From an uncultured Niabella sp. (GTDB taxonomy: Bacteria > Bacteroidota > Bacteroidia > Chitinophagales > Chitinophagaceae), in the NCBI GenBank assembly GCA_934486785.1, contig CAKSQK010000011.1:1-40886 (forward strand): DNA of 40,886 nucleotides, written 5' to 3'. This document shows positions 14,483 through 22,440 of this stretch, one piece after another. Made by a program: the position numbers and the translations under genes. The notes beneath the pieces were generated by a model, which was given only the letters and a program-made list of their open reading frames with translations, was not told the DNA's origin and did not search any database. Positions within the stretch are counted from its first letter, which is position 1. Each line of letters begins with the position of its first letter.

Positions 14483-14923
14483 ATGAAAGAGCAGGTATTA
14501 CAACATTTGATCTCTGACCTGGAGAAAAGTATTGCAAGTTTTGAAACCTCTATCAACGGTTTGAAGGGCGTTTCTGACATTGATGAGAACAGCACGATAG
14601 ACCCCGAGGATCTATCCAATCAAAACGTATCTAAAGATATGGAAATGCGTTACAATCTTTTGTTACAACAAGCAAAAGATGACCTGACAGCGGTAAAGCA
14701 GTTGGTGGAAAAAGAGAATGATACAGTATCGCCAGGTGCATTAATTGAAACCGCAGAAAAATGGTTCTTCGTGGGTATTTCTAATGCTGCTGTAATGGTT
14801 GATGGAAAAGAATTGGTATGTTTTTCAACCAGTGCACCGGTGTATAATACGGTGGAGGGAAAGAAGGCAGGTGATAGTTTTAAACTTGGCAAAGTTACGC
14901 ATACTATTAAAAATATCTATTAG
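14483..14923 (+). CDS. GreA/GreB-like coiled-coil protein
   Basis: 146 residues. The N-terminal half (1-105) is helical with a two-stranded coiled-coil pattern, broken near residues 37-55 by an acidic turn (DIDENSTIDPEDLSNQ). The C-terminal 45 residues form a small sheet: FVGISNAAVMVDGKELVCFSTSAPVYNTVEGKKAGDSFKLG, ending in THTIKNIY. This order (coiled coil, then a small FKBP-like domain with a G-x-x-F-x-x-G near the end) resembles Gre factors. The typical GreA tip sequence is absent, so cleavage activity is doubtful. It could be a polymerase secondary-channel binder of another kind, or unrelated. The pRiA4b-type gene follows 33 bases later. Confidence 0.5.
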   Translation: MKEQVLQHLISDLEKSIASFETSINGLKGVSDIDENSTIDPEDLSNQNVSKDMEMRYNLLLQQAKDDLTAVKQLVEKENDTVSPGALIETAEKWFFVGISNAAVMVDGKELVCFSTSAPVYNTVEGKKAGDSFKLGKVTHTIKNIY

Positions 14924-14944
14924 TTTGTTTCATTATAAACTCCG

Positions 14945-14952
14945 TAAATTCG
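14945..14952 (+). promoter_or_regulatory. -7-like element (TAAATTCG) beside the pRiA4b-type gene
   Basis: One mismatch to TAnnTTTG, ending four bases before the ATG at 14957, as at rsmA. Confidence 0.3.
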
Positions 14953-14956
14953 TCGC

Positions 14957-15514
14957 ATGATATTAAAATTCAGAGTATATTTTGAAGAAGACGACAGTAT
15001 TTACCGCGATATTGTTGTTAAACATACACAGAGCTTTAAAGACCTGCACGAGGTTATTTTAAAAGCATACGAGTTTGATAATAAACACCAGGCTACTTTT
15101 TACCGCAGTAATGATAACTGGCAGCAGGGCCGCGAAATATCTTTAGAGGTTTATGATAAGGCTTATAAAGCGCCGCCGCTGATTATGCAGGAAACAACGA
15201 TCGGTTCTGAGATAAAAAATACAAATCAAAAATTCACTTACACTTACGATTTTCATAAAATGTGGAATTTTTTGATAGAGCTGATTAATGTGGCTAAGGA
15301 AGAAGATGCAAAGTTGGTTTACCCCGCCGTTATTCGCAGCGAGGGCATTGGCCCCAAACAATACGGTACCAAAGGCCTGCTGGGTGAAAAATTTGCAGAT
15401 ATAGAAGAGAAATACGACCTTACCCGTGGTGCGGAAGGCTTTGGTGAAAAGAACGCAGAAGGTGAGGACTTTGAAGTGGAAGAAGCAGCAGACGACTACC
15501 AGGAGGAAGAATAA
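14957..15514 (+). CDS. pRiA4b ORF-3-like (IS1096 passenger-like) protein
   Basis: 185 residues. The N-terminus ILKFRVYFEEDDSIYRDIVVKHTQSFKDLHEVILKAYEFDNKHQATFY matches the PRiA4_ORF3 pattern: a beta hairpin, then 'tL..Lh..I..aF...d.H...F'. FTYTYDFHKMWNFLIELI is the family's second conserved strand-helix region. The last 30 residues are very acidic (EDFEVEEAADDYQEEE). The family was first noted next to mobile elements, but no transposase is here; the gene sits before miaA in a stable-looking block. Its activity is not known to me. The miaA start lies 98 bases after its stop. Confidence 0.8.
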   Translation: MILKFRVYFEEDDSIYRDIVVKHTQSFKDLHEVILKAYEFDNKHQATFYRSNDNWQQGREISLEVYDKAYKAPPLIMQETTIGSEIKNTNQKFTYTYDFHKMWNFLIELINVAKEEDAKLVYPAVIRSEGIGPKQYGTKGLLGEKFADIEEKYDLTRGAEGFGEKNAEGEDFEVEEAADDYQEEE

Positions 15515-15612
15515 TCCGATCTTTGGTTTAAGATTTGAAGACGTGCCTGATGATCGTCACGGATTTTCTTTAAATCATCCGGTTTCATATAAACAAGTGT
15601 TGGGCTTTAAGC

Positions 15613-16533
15613 TTGAAAACATTTCCCAAAAAAATAATCATCATCGCCGGGCCTACAGCAGTAGGTAAAACCGCTGTAGCTATTAAGGTTGCCGAAAAAA
15701 AAGGCACCGTAATACTATCTGCAGATAGCAGGCAATGTTATAAAGAGCTGAACATAGGCGTGGCAAGGCCTTCGCAACAGGAGCTTGCATCCGTGCCGCA
15801 CTACTTTATCGCCTCGCACAGCATACAGCAAAAAATAGACGCGGCATATTATGAAACATTTGCCCTCGATCTTTTAAAGCAATTGTTCCTGGAGCATGAT
15901 ACAGTTGTGGTAACAGGTGGCACAGGCCTTTACATTAAAGCGCTGGTACAAGGGCTTGATGAAATTCCTGAAGTGCCGGAAGCAACCAGGCAGGCCATTA
16001 TCAAAGGGTATGAAACCAATGGCATAGAATGGCTGCAGCAACAGCTTCAGCTAAAAGATGCACTTTTTGCATCGCGTGGCGAAATGCAAAACCCGCAACG
16101 CATGATGCGAGCGCTTGAAGTAATGGTAGCCACGGGCCGCTCTATCATCAGCTTTCGCACCACGACCAAAGCTTCACGGGATTTTGGCATTACAACAGTG
16201 GGATTAGAAATGCCGAGGGAGATTTTAAATGAGCGGATTAATAACAGGGTAAATGCGATGATAGCGGCAGGCCTTGAAGCGGAAGTAAGGTCTTTATTAC
16301 CGCATCGCCACCTGAATGCATTGCAAACAGTGGGTTATAAAGAAATGTTTGATTATTTTGATGGTAACATAACTTTACAACAAGCTTCAGATCTTATTAA
16401 ACAAAATACGCGCCGCTATGCTAAAAGGCAAATGACATGGTTTAAAAACCAGGCCACGATGCAATGGATAGATGTATGGCAACAGGCTGACGCGGAAGAT
16501 GTGGCCGATACGATATTAAAGCTGACAGCCTGA
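15613..16533 (+). CDS. miaA: tRNA dimethylallyltransferase MiaA
   Basis: 306 residues, the family length. It adds a dimethylallyl group to A37 of tRNAs reading UNN codons, using DMAPP. The start is a TTG: the frame has a stop at 15571 and no ATG or GTG before this codon. The P-loop is GPTAVGKT (residues 13-20), then LSADSRQCYKELNIGVA, which carries the conserved D-S-R-Q acceptor loop. GGTGLYIKAL is the DMAPP-binding motif, and the C-terminal GYKEMFDYF and NTRRYAKRQMTWF contact the tRNA. No frame defects were seen. Confidence 0.96.
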   Translation: MKTFPKKIIIIAGPTAVGKTAVAIKVAEKKGTVILSADSRQCYKELNIGVARPSQQELASVPHYFIASHSIQQKIDAAYYETFALDLLKQLFLEHDTVVVTGGTGLYIKALVQGLDEIPEVPEATRQAIIKGYETNGIEWLQQQLQLKDALFASRGEMQNPQRMMRALEVMVATGRSIISFRTTTKASRDFGITTVGLEMPREILNERINNRVNAMIAAGLEAEVRSLLPHRHLNALQTVGYKEMFDYFDGNITLQQASDLIKQNTRRYAKRQMTWFKNQATMQWIDVWQQADAEDVADTILKLTA

Positions 16534-16560
16534 CTTATATTCACAATAAAATTATTTTAA

Positions 16561-16986
16561 ATGCAGGAACAACAACCTTCATCCATCTTTGAAGAAAAAT
16601 TAACGCCCGGCCTACAAAACGCTCTCTTTGCCATCAGCCGATGGAGCAGGCTTATCTCGGTAATAGGATTTGGCATAGGCGCTTTTGTAGTGGTAATGAT
16701 GTTTCTCAGTGGCGCCACAATCTTTAAGCAAATGCAGGAATATATCGGAATGAACATGCAGGGGATTTATGGCGCTTTGATCGTGGTGTTTTTTATTTTC
16801 TTTTTTATAGTTGCCGCGGTTTTATATTTTTTATACAAAGCATCTATGTTGTTGCAACAGGGGGTGCAGCAGAAAGATACTACTTTGATCGCCGAAGGAT
16901 TTGTATTCCTTAAAAGGTTCTTTTTAATAACAGCTATACTGGGCGCGCTCAGCTTGCTGGCAAATATTGTAACACTATTTAAGTAA
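16561..16986 (+). CDS. DUF5362 family membrane protein
   Basis: 141 residues with about three membrane helices: 30-52, 70-93 and 116-140. The order is helix, a short amphipathic stretch (IFKQMQEYIGMNMQGIYG), helix, then a cytoplasmic linker ending 'GVQQKDTTLIAEGFVFLKRFF'. That linker, with 'al...d...l..gf..L..yF', is shared with the next gene. Together they fit DUF5362, a family common in this phylum and of unknown function. It follows miaA by 27 bases and precedes its paralogue by 7 bases, so the two are cotranscribed. Confidence 0.7.
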   Translation: MQEQQPSSIFEEKLTPGLQNALFAISRWSRLISVIGFGIGAFVVVMMFLSGATIFKQMQEYIGMNMQGIYGALIVVFFIFFFIVAAVLYFLYKASMLLQQGVQQKDTTLIAEGFVFLKRFFLITAILGALSLLANIVTLFK

Positions 16987-16993
16987 AGCTATT

Positions 16994-17446
16994 ATGGAAT
17001 TTCAGCAGGAAAATATACAACCACAGTTTATGCTTGATGCATATACCAAAAGCAGCATTGCAGCTACTGCAAAAATTGCAGGCATAGCAGCGGTTCTGTC
17101 TATAGCCGGTACGCTCATTGGCGCGGTGGCGTTACTTATTAAGCCATCGGCATCTGTAGCCGCGGCAGAAGGTTTTGGCAATGGCCAGTTGGCTGGTGCT
17201 TCCTTAGTCTCATCAATTATTACAATTATTTTTTCGCTGATCATAAATGGTGTATTGTTTTACCATTTATACAGGTTTTCAAAAGTCGCTAAAACCGCGT
17301 TGCAAAACGATCAGTATATTGTTTTGGAGTCGGGCTTACAAAGCCTTGCCAGCTATTTCAGGATATTTGCTATCCTGCTTATCGTATCGTTAGGCTTTAT
17401 GCTTATGGCCGGGCTTGCGGTGGGTATGGGCGCTGCTTTAAAATAA
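16994..17446 (+). CDS. DUF5362 family membrane protein, second copy
   Basis: 150 residues. It has three hydrophobic helices (24-50, 70-94, 122-148) and the linker ALQNDQYIVLESGLQSLASYFRI, the same pattern as in the preceding gene, so the pair is a tandem duplication that has diverged widely. The loop between helices 1 and 2 is longer here and Ala/Gly-rich (SASVAAAEGFGNGQLAGAS). It ends 19 bases before the convergent RDD gene. The function is unknown; a pair that forms a heteromeric membrane unit is possible. Confidence 0.68.
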   Translation: MEFQQENIQPQFMLDAYTKSSIAATAKIAGIAAVLSIAGTLIGAVALLIKPSASVAAAEGFGNGQLAGASLVSSIITIIFSLIINGVLFYHLYRFSKVAKTALQNDQYIVLESGLQSLASYFRIFAILLIVSLGFMLMAGLAVGMGAALK

Positions 17447-17465
17447 TTTTTTAGGCATGTCATCA

Positions 17466-18284
17466 TTATTTTGCAGACAGGTAATTGTAATCTTTCAACA
17501 ACCGGTCTAAAAAATCTTCGGGTTCCATATCGGATTGTATTTGCAGGTAGTTTTTAATTTTTTCGGCAGCGGCTCTTGCAGTGGCGTAGTCGCTGCTTTT
17601 ACGGCTGTGGTCTAAAATGGTTTTTACCACGTTAAGGTCTTTATCGCTAATGCGCATTACCTGCGGAAACATCGGTACATAATTATCTTCCACCTCGCGG
17701 AACACAGTGTTATCAAGGCTTTCACGGGTACTGGTTTTAATAAGTATGGTATTGGCAAGAATGTCGCCAACGCGCTGTGCCTTTTTTGTGGTAGCTACCA
17801 GTATTACATCGGTAAATAAAAAACCAAACCCTAACAGAACGATCATTACTGTTTCCATATTTCCGCCTACTGCCATTACGTACATCAGTAAGAAGATCAG
17901 CATTACCATCCATAAATCGCTCACCCTTAGCAGCCAGCGTATAATAAACTGGCTGATGCTCGCTTTGCCGCCATTCATATTTACCACCCGCAGCTTCATT
18001 ATTTTTTTACCAAGGCTTTGGCCGTTGGTTGTTATCTCCATCACTATATGGTAAATAAAAACAGGAACCATAAGTAAAAGCCCTATTGCCCACATGTTGT
18101 AACCCCTATCGTCAAAATCCCAGGTATTACTGTTTTCAATTTTGTCTAAGATATTAGCGGCAACAAGCAGGTAGCAAAACTGCAATGCCATATCAATCAA
18201 TAAAGCAAGCATTCTCCTGCCAAATCCTGGCAGCTCAAATTCCACATCTATATTAAAACTGGTTGGGATGCTGATTACCGGCAT
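17466..18284 (-). CDS. RDD family membrane protein
   Basis: 272 residues. The first membrane helix begins GFGRRMLALLIDMALQFCYLL, with the R and D of the RDD motif; the next helix pair holds YHIVMEITTNGQSLGKKIMKLRVV, the second RDD signature. There are about four helices up to residue 165. The remaining 100 residues are soluble and cytoplasmic (VPMFPQVMRISDKDLNVVKT...), a tail seen in Bacteroidota members and involved in no known activity. Some RDD proteins act as sodium/proton exchangers, others as transport partners; neither is proved here. A promoter -7 element is at 18309-18302, giving a leader of about 14 bases. Confidence 0.85.
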   Translation of the reverse strand: MPVISIPTSFNIDVEFELPGFGRRMLALLIDMALQFCYLLVAANILDKIENSNTWDFDDRGYNMWAIGLLLMVPVFIYHIVMEITTNGQSLGKKIMKLRVVNMNGGKASISQFIIRWLLRVSDLWMVMLIFLLMYVMAVGGNMETVMIVLLGFGFLFTDVILVATTKKAQRVGDILANTILIKTSTRESLDNTVFREVEDNYVPMFPQVMRISDKDLNVVKTILDHSRKSSDYATARAAAEKIKNYLQIQSDMEPEDFLDRLLKDYNYLSAK

Positions 18285-18301
18285 AATTCAATTTCTTAAA
18301 G

Positions 18302-18309
18302 CAAATGTA
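18302..18309 (-). promoter_or_regulatory. RDD gene promoter -7 element (TACATTTG on minus)
   Basis: Exact TAnnTTTG match on the minus strand, 18 bases upstream of the ATG at 18284. Confidence 0.5.
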
Positions 18310-18423
18310 TAGGGTTTGTAAGCATTTAAAATTATTGTAAAATATTGAAACTAATACAGAAATTCTTCTGAAAATAATTGCCTCTCCTGGCCAATATTAA
18401 TTTAAAATAAGTGTAAAAACATT

Positions 18424-18431
18424 TATATTTG
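18424..18431 (+). promoter_or_regulatory. -7-like element (TATATTTG) upstream of the hydrolase
   Basis: Exact TAnnTTTG match in the 274-base gap between divergent genes. It would give a leader of about 125 bases for the gene at 18559. A weaker TATATTAG lies nearer, at about 18532. The rest of the gap shows no gene. Confidence 0.4.
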
Positions 18432-18558
18432 ATTGCAGTTATTGCTTTTGAGATAGAAATTTAAAAAACTGAGTTTGCTCATAATTATGCTGATTTTGAT
18501 GAAATAAATTAAAATGCATCATTAAAATCAATATATTAGCAGCCACATTATACATTAC

Positions 18559-19338
18559 ATGGCGTACGAAATTAAACAACACGATAAGTTTAAGTTCATA
18601 GAGGAGGGGGAGGGAGAACCTTTGGTGTTGTTGCATGGGTTGTTTGGCGCGTTAAGCAACTTTTCGGCGTTGATCGATCATTTTAAACAATACAATAAAG
18701 TGGTGGTGCCAATGTTGCCGCTGCTTGATATGGATATTTTACATACCAGCGTTACGGGCCTTGCAAAATATGTGGCAAGATTTATTGAGGTAAGAGGCTA
18801 TCAAAACGTAAACCTGCTGGGCAACTCGCTTGGCGGGCATGTGGGGCTTGTTTATTTATTAAGAAATGAGCCGGCTGCTGTAAAATCGGTTATTCTTACG
18901 GGCAGTTCAGGCCTTTTTGAAAGCGCTATGGGCGATAGTTACCCCAAGCGCGGGAACAGGGAATACATACAAAAGAAAACGGAATATACTTTTTATGATC
19001 CCGCCATGGCTACCGAAGAGCTGGTAGACGAAGTATTTGCAATTACAAACAACAGGTTGAAGGTGATAAAAATTATTGCACTGGCTAAAAGCGCCATCCG
19101 CAATAATTTAGGCGAAGAGTTAGGCAATATAAAAATTCCGGCATTACTTATCTGGGGTAAAAATGATAATGTAACCCCGCCGTTCGTGGCAGAAGAGTTC
19201 AATAAATTATTACCTAACAGCGAACTTCATTTTATTGATAAATGCGGGCACGCACCTATGATGGAAGTGCCTGGTGAGTTTAATAAAATTTTGTTTAATT
19301 TCCTTAAAAAGCACGCCGCTATTGCAACAGAAGCCTGA
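18559..19338 (+). CDS. Alpha/beta-fold hydrolase
   Basis: 259 residues, the usual length. The oxyanion-hole strand is VLLHGLFGALSNFSAL, where HGLFG replaces the common HGxPG. The nucleophile elbow is G-N-S-L-G with S90, the acid is D203 in IWGKNDNVTPP, and the base is H231 in DKCGHAPMM. The triad is thus complete. The lid between strand 6 and the acid (120-185) is helical. The substrate cannot be told; related proteins act on esters, lactones or aromatic ring-cleavage products. In this phylum such a gene often leads a block with a CBS protein and NAD kinase, as here. Confidence 0.9.
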   Translation: MAYEIKQHDKFKFIEEGEGEPLVLLHGLFGALSNFSALIDHFKQYNKVVVPMLPLLDMDILHTSVTGLAKYVARFIEVRGYQNVNLLGNSLGGHVGLVYLLRNEPAAVKSVILTGSSGLFESAMGDSYPKRGNREYIQKKTEYTFYDPAMATEELVDEVFAITNNRLKVIKIIALAKSAIRNNLGEELGNIKIPALLIWGKNDNVTPPFVAEEFNKLLPNSELHFIDKCGHAPMMEVPGEFNKILFNFLKKHAAIATEA

Positions 19339-19367
19339 TCATTATAGTCTTACGTACAAAAGGCATT

Positions 19368-20027
19368 ATGTTAGTTAAAAATTTACCCTTTGATGCTTTA
19401 CCGCATATTGAGCTGGAAGATCCTGTGTACAGGGTGCTGGCTTTAATGCAGGATAATAACGTATTACATATTGCAGTTACCCATGAAGATAAATTTTACG
19501 GCCTTATAGGCGAAAACGATCTGTTGGAAGCTGATGAAGATTCAACCATTGGCGAGCTACAGTATTTACTGCACAATTTTTCGGTTAAAGAAGACGATCA
19601 CTTTTTAAGGGCTGTGGCTTTGGCTGTAAACCACAAGCTCAGCATTGTGCCGGTAACAGATGGCGCCGGTAACTATACCGGAAGCGTGCAGAGCAGCAAT
19701 CTTTTAAAACACGTGGCCGATTTTATACACTTACAGGAGCCGGGGGCCATGGTAGTGCTGGAGGTAGATGCACAACACTATTCCTCCTCCGATATTAGTA
19801 AACTGGTAGAATCCAACGATGCGCAGGTAACGCAGCTCAATACATCACGCAACAGCGAAAATGGCAAATTATTTGTAACAATAAAGATCAATAAGTTAGA
19901 AATATCTGATATAGTTTCCACTTTTCAGCGCTACGAGTACAATGTAAAGTATTACTCGGGCGAAGAATTATATACTAATGAGTTAAAAAATAACTACGAA
20001 AACTTAATGAACTACCTAAACATTTAA
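19368..20027 (+). CDS. CBS-domain protein with ACT-like C-terminus
   Basis: 219 residues. Two CBS motifs fill residues 1-135: 'VYRVLALMQDNNVLHIAVTHEDKFYGLIGENDLL' and 'HFLRAVALAVNHKLSIVPVTDGAGNYTGSVQSSNLL'. CBS pairs bind adenosine nucleotides and act as energy sensors. Residues 145-205 have a beta-alpha-beta order (GAMVVLEVDAQHYSSSDISKLVESNDAQVTQL, then LFVTIKINKLEISDIVSTFQRYEYNV) that looks like an ACT domain, a small-ligand binding module. It lies 29 bases after the hydrolase and 30 before the next gene, so the three are probably one operon. The regulated partner is unknown; NAD kinase, two genes on, is a candidate by position only. Confidence 0.82.
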   Translation: MLVKNLPFDALPHIELEDPVYRVLALMQDNNVLHIAVTHEDKFYGLIGENDLLEADEDSTIGELQYLLHNFSVKEDDHFLRAVALAVNHKLSIVPVTDGAGNYTGSVQSSNLLKHVADFIHLQEPGAMVVLEVDAQHYSSSDISKLVESNDAQVTQLNTSRNSENGKLFVTIKINKLEISDIVSTFQRYEYNVKYYSGEELYTNELKNNYENLMNYLNI

Positions 20028-20032
20028 ATTTG
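20025..20032 (+). promoter_or_regulatory. -7-like element (TAAATTTG) before the POTRA protein gene
   Basis: Exact TAnnTTTG match overlapping the stop of the CBS gene. It may provide a separate start for the outer membrane protein gene at 20058. Confidence 0.35.
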
Positions 20033-20057
20033 CAATCCGTATTTACTGAAAACAAAA

Positions 20058-21548
20058 ATGCATAATGCAATAAAAAATACTCCGTGGTTGCAGGTAGTTT
20101 TGTTATTTGTAGCTTTTTATTGTACCCAAAATGCTTTTGCACAGGAGGCAGAACAGGGACACTCTGCCACACCTCACCCTTTATCGCATTATAATATTGA
20201 TACTTCTATAATTAAAGATACGCTTGGTCAGGGCTTTGTAGTAAGAAGCATTGTGCTTGAAGGAAATAAAAGAACAAGAGCGCCGATCATTTTAAGAGAG
20301 CTGACTTTTCGTGAAGGTGATTCTGTACTTATTAAAAATTTTCCCGAAAAATTTGAAGAAGCCGAAAACAGGCTTATGAATACACGGCTCTTTCACGAAG
20401 TACATATATCGGTATTAAAATTTGATATGTACAACGTGGATATAAGGGTTGCTGTGGATGAAAGAAATTATATATGGCCTTTTCCACACCTGAAGCCTGT
20501 AGACAGGAACCTTAGCCAGTGGCTGTTTAAGGAAAAAATGAACCTCTCCAGAGTGGACTACGGCGTTAAGCTGCACCTGGATAATATAACCGGCAATAAT
20601 GACAAACTTCGCTTTTATTTTATTACAGGTTATACAAGGCAATTACAATTGTCATACCACCGCCCGTATATTGATAAAAACCTTAAATGGGGATTGAACT
20701 TTGATATAGCCCTCGGAAAAAATCATGAAATAAATTATAACACTGTTAATGATAAACAGGTTTTTCTAAAACTAAGGGATAAAGCATTTGCCCGGAATTT
20801 TTTTAAAGGAAGCGTGGAAGCTACTTACAGGCCTGCATTTTATACCTGGCATACCTTTGGTTTCGGGTATAACAATCTTAGAGTGCATGATTCGGTATTA
20901 AAACTAAATCCCAATTATTTTAAGGTTCCCGGCAACGAAATAAGCTTTCCCGAATTTTATTACAGGCTGTTGCACCGCGATTTTGATTACAATCCATACC
21001 CCACAGAAGGGCATGCTGCAGAGTTTATGATATTACAGCAGGGGCTTGGTAAAGATGTAAACGTTACCCAACTTGTGCTAAAAGGTGTAAAATACTGGCC
21101 TCTGACAGAAAAAATGTTTTATAGCCTTGGAGCGACAGGGACAATAAAAGTGCCATTTAAGCAGCCTTATTATTCAATGCAATTATTGGGGTACAGTGAC
21201 TTTACTATGCGTGGTTATGAATATTACGTGGTTGACGGCGTGGCAGGCGGCTTGGTGAATGCTACCCTGGCGCACCAGATTACCAATTTTAAAATTCATA
21301 TTCCCGGTACCAGGTGGCTAACGCCACGGCTTATTCCGTTAAAAATATATGCCAAAATATATGGCAATGCGGGCTACTCTTATAATCCCAACCCCGGCAA
21401 TAACCGCCTGGCCAATAAAATGCTGTATGGTGGCGGTTTTGGTTTTGATGTGGTAACCATGTACGATTTTAATTTAAGAATTGATTTCTCCTTCAACCAG
21501 TTAGGTGAAAAGGGTTTATATTTACAAAAGAAGAGTACATTCCAATAA
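20058..21548 (+). CDS. Short POTRA/beta-barrel outer membrane protein (BamA/TamA superfamily)
   Basis: 496 residues. A signal peptide ends at NAFA|Q (residue 28). Residues 58-135 look like a single POTRA domain: GFVVRSIVLEGNKRTRAPIILRELTFREGD, then FEEAENRLMNTRLFHEVHI and a closing strand. Residues 150-496 are rich in alternating aromatic strands, and include HRDFDYNPYPTEGHAAEF, YPTEGH being the D15/surface-antigen barrel pattern, and a C-terminal strand ending in a hydrophobic F (RIDFSFNQLGEKGLY). BamA has five POTRA domains and about 800 residues, so this is a reduced relative. It may insert or move lipid or a protein substrate; that is not shown. Confidence 0.75.
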   Translation: MHNAIKNTPWLQVVLLFVAFYCTQNAFAQEAEQGHSATPHPLSHYNIDTSIIKDTLGQGFVVRSIVLEGNKRTRAPIILRELTFREGDSVLIKNFPEKFEEAENRLMNTRLFHEVHISVLKFDMYNVDIRVAVDERNYIWPFPHLKPVDRNLSQWLFKEKMNLSRVDYGVKLHLDNITGNNDKLRFYFITGYTRQLQLSYHRPYIDKNLKWGLNFDIALGKNHEINYNTVNDKQVFLKLRDKAFARNFFKGSVEATYRPAFYTWHTFGFGYNNLRVHDSVLKLNPNYFKVPGNEISFPEFYYRLLHRDFDYNPYPTEGHAAEFMILQQGLGKDVNVTQLVLKGVKYWPLTEKMFYSLGATGTIKVPFKQPYYSMQLLGYSDFTMRGYEYYVVDGVAGGLVNATLAHQITNFKIHIPGTRWLTPRLIPLKIYAKIYGNAGYSYNPNPGNNRLANKMLYGGGFGFDVVTMYDFNLRIDFSFNQLGEKGLYLQKKSTFQ

Positions 21549-21552
21549 AAAC

Positions 21553-22434
21553 ATGAAAGTAGCTATTTACAGCCGGGGAATAGATGCAGGACAACAGGAA
21601 GAAGTGAATACGTTTTTCAGGCAACTGGAAAACTACAAGCTGGAGTATGTTGTATATGCGCCGCTTTTTAGCCAGCTTAAAGATATGATAGAGCTGGATG
21701 CGGCTACCGGCACCTTTTCCACTGCAGAAGACCTTGATAAAGATGTTGAATTTATTATTGGCCTTGGCGGCGATGGTACACTGCTTGATACCGTAACCAT
21801 TATTAAAGATAAGCCCATCTCCATCATGGGTATCAATTTTGGCAGGCTTGGTTTTCTTTCAAGCATCAACAGCGAAAATCTTGAGCTGGCGATCAGGGCG
21901 CTTGCTTACAGAACTTATGTAAGCGAAAAGCGTTCGCTCGTTCACCTTGAAGCAGACCGGCCGGTGTTTGGCGACGTGCCCTTTGGCTTAAATGAATTTT
22001 CTGTAGTGAAACGCGATACAGCGTCCATGCTTAAAATTCATACCTATATAAACGGGGAGTTTTTAAATACTTACTGGGCAGATGGCCTCATAGTGGCAAC
22101 ACCTACCGGTTCCACGGGTTACTCGCTAAGTTGTGGCGGCCCTATTGTTTTTCCCGATTCTGAAAACTTTATTATCACTCCTGTAGCGCCGCATCACCTT
22201 AATATGCGCTCGCTTGTTGTAAGCGACAACAGTATTGTTTCCTTTGAAATTGAAAGCAGGTCTGATGAAATTATATGCACGTTAGATTCGCGCAGAGAAG
22301 TGGTGCCTAAAAATATTTCGCTTGCAGTAAGAAAAGAAAAATTTATGATCAACCTGCTGCGCCTCAGCGAAAATAATTTTCTGCATACCATTCAAACCAA
22401 ACTTATCTGGGGGCTCGATAAAAGAAACCTTTAG
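21553..22434 (+). CDS. nadK: NAD kinase
   Basis: 293 residues. It phosphorylates NAD at the 2' position of the adenosine ribose to give NADP. The catalytic G-G-D-G-T-L motif is at residues 72-77, and the NE/D motif region is GLNEFSVVKRDTASMLKI. ADGLIVATPTGSTGYSLSCGGPIV is the conserved substrate loop. The ATG at 21553 follows the previous stop by four bases and gives the standard N-terminus MKVAIYSRG; an upstream TTG-type frame would overlap the outer membrane protein. It is the last gene of the hydrolase-CBS-barrel-NADK series, and it converges on the Ig-like lipoprotein with six bases between. Confidence 0.95.
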   Translation: MKVAIYSRGIDAGQQEEVNTFFRQLENYKLEYVVYAPLFSQLKDMIELDAATGTFSTAEDLDKDVEFIIGLGGDGTLLDTVTIIKDKPISIMGINFGRLGFLSSINSENLELAIRALAYRTYVSEKRSLVHLEADRPVFGDVPFGLNEFSVVKRDTASMLKIHTYINGEFLNTYWADGLIVATPTGSTGYSLSCGGPIVFPDSENFIITPVAPHHLNMRSLVVSDNSIVSFEIESRSDEIICTLDSRREVVPKNISLAVRKEKFMINLLRLSENNFLHTIQTKLIWGLDKRNL

Positions 22435-22440
22435 GTGTTT

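Noticed and set aside
14957..15514. Possible insertion sequence, because the protein resembles an IS1096 passenger
   Set aside because: No transposase, terminal inverted repeats or target duplications were seen; the gene appears to be a normal chromosomal member of the family.
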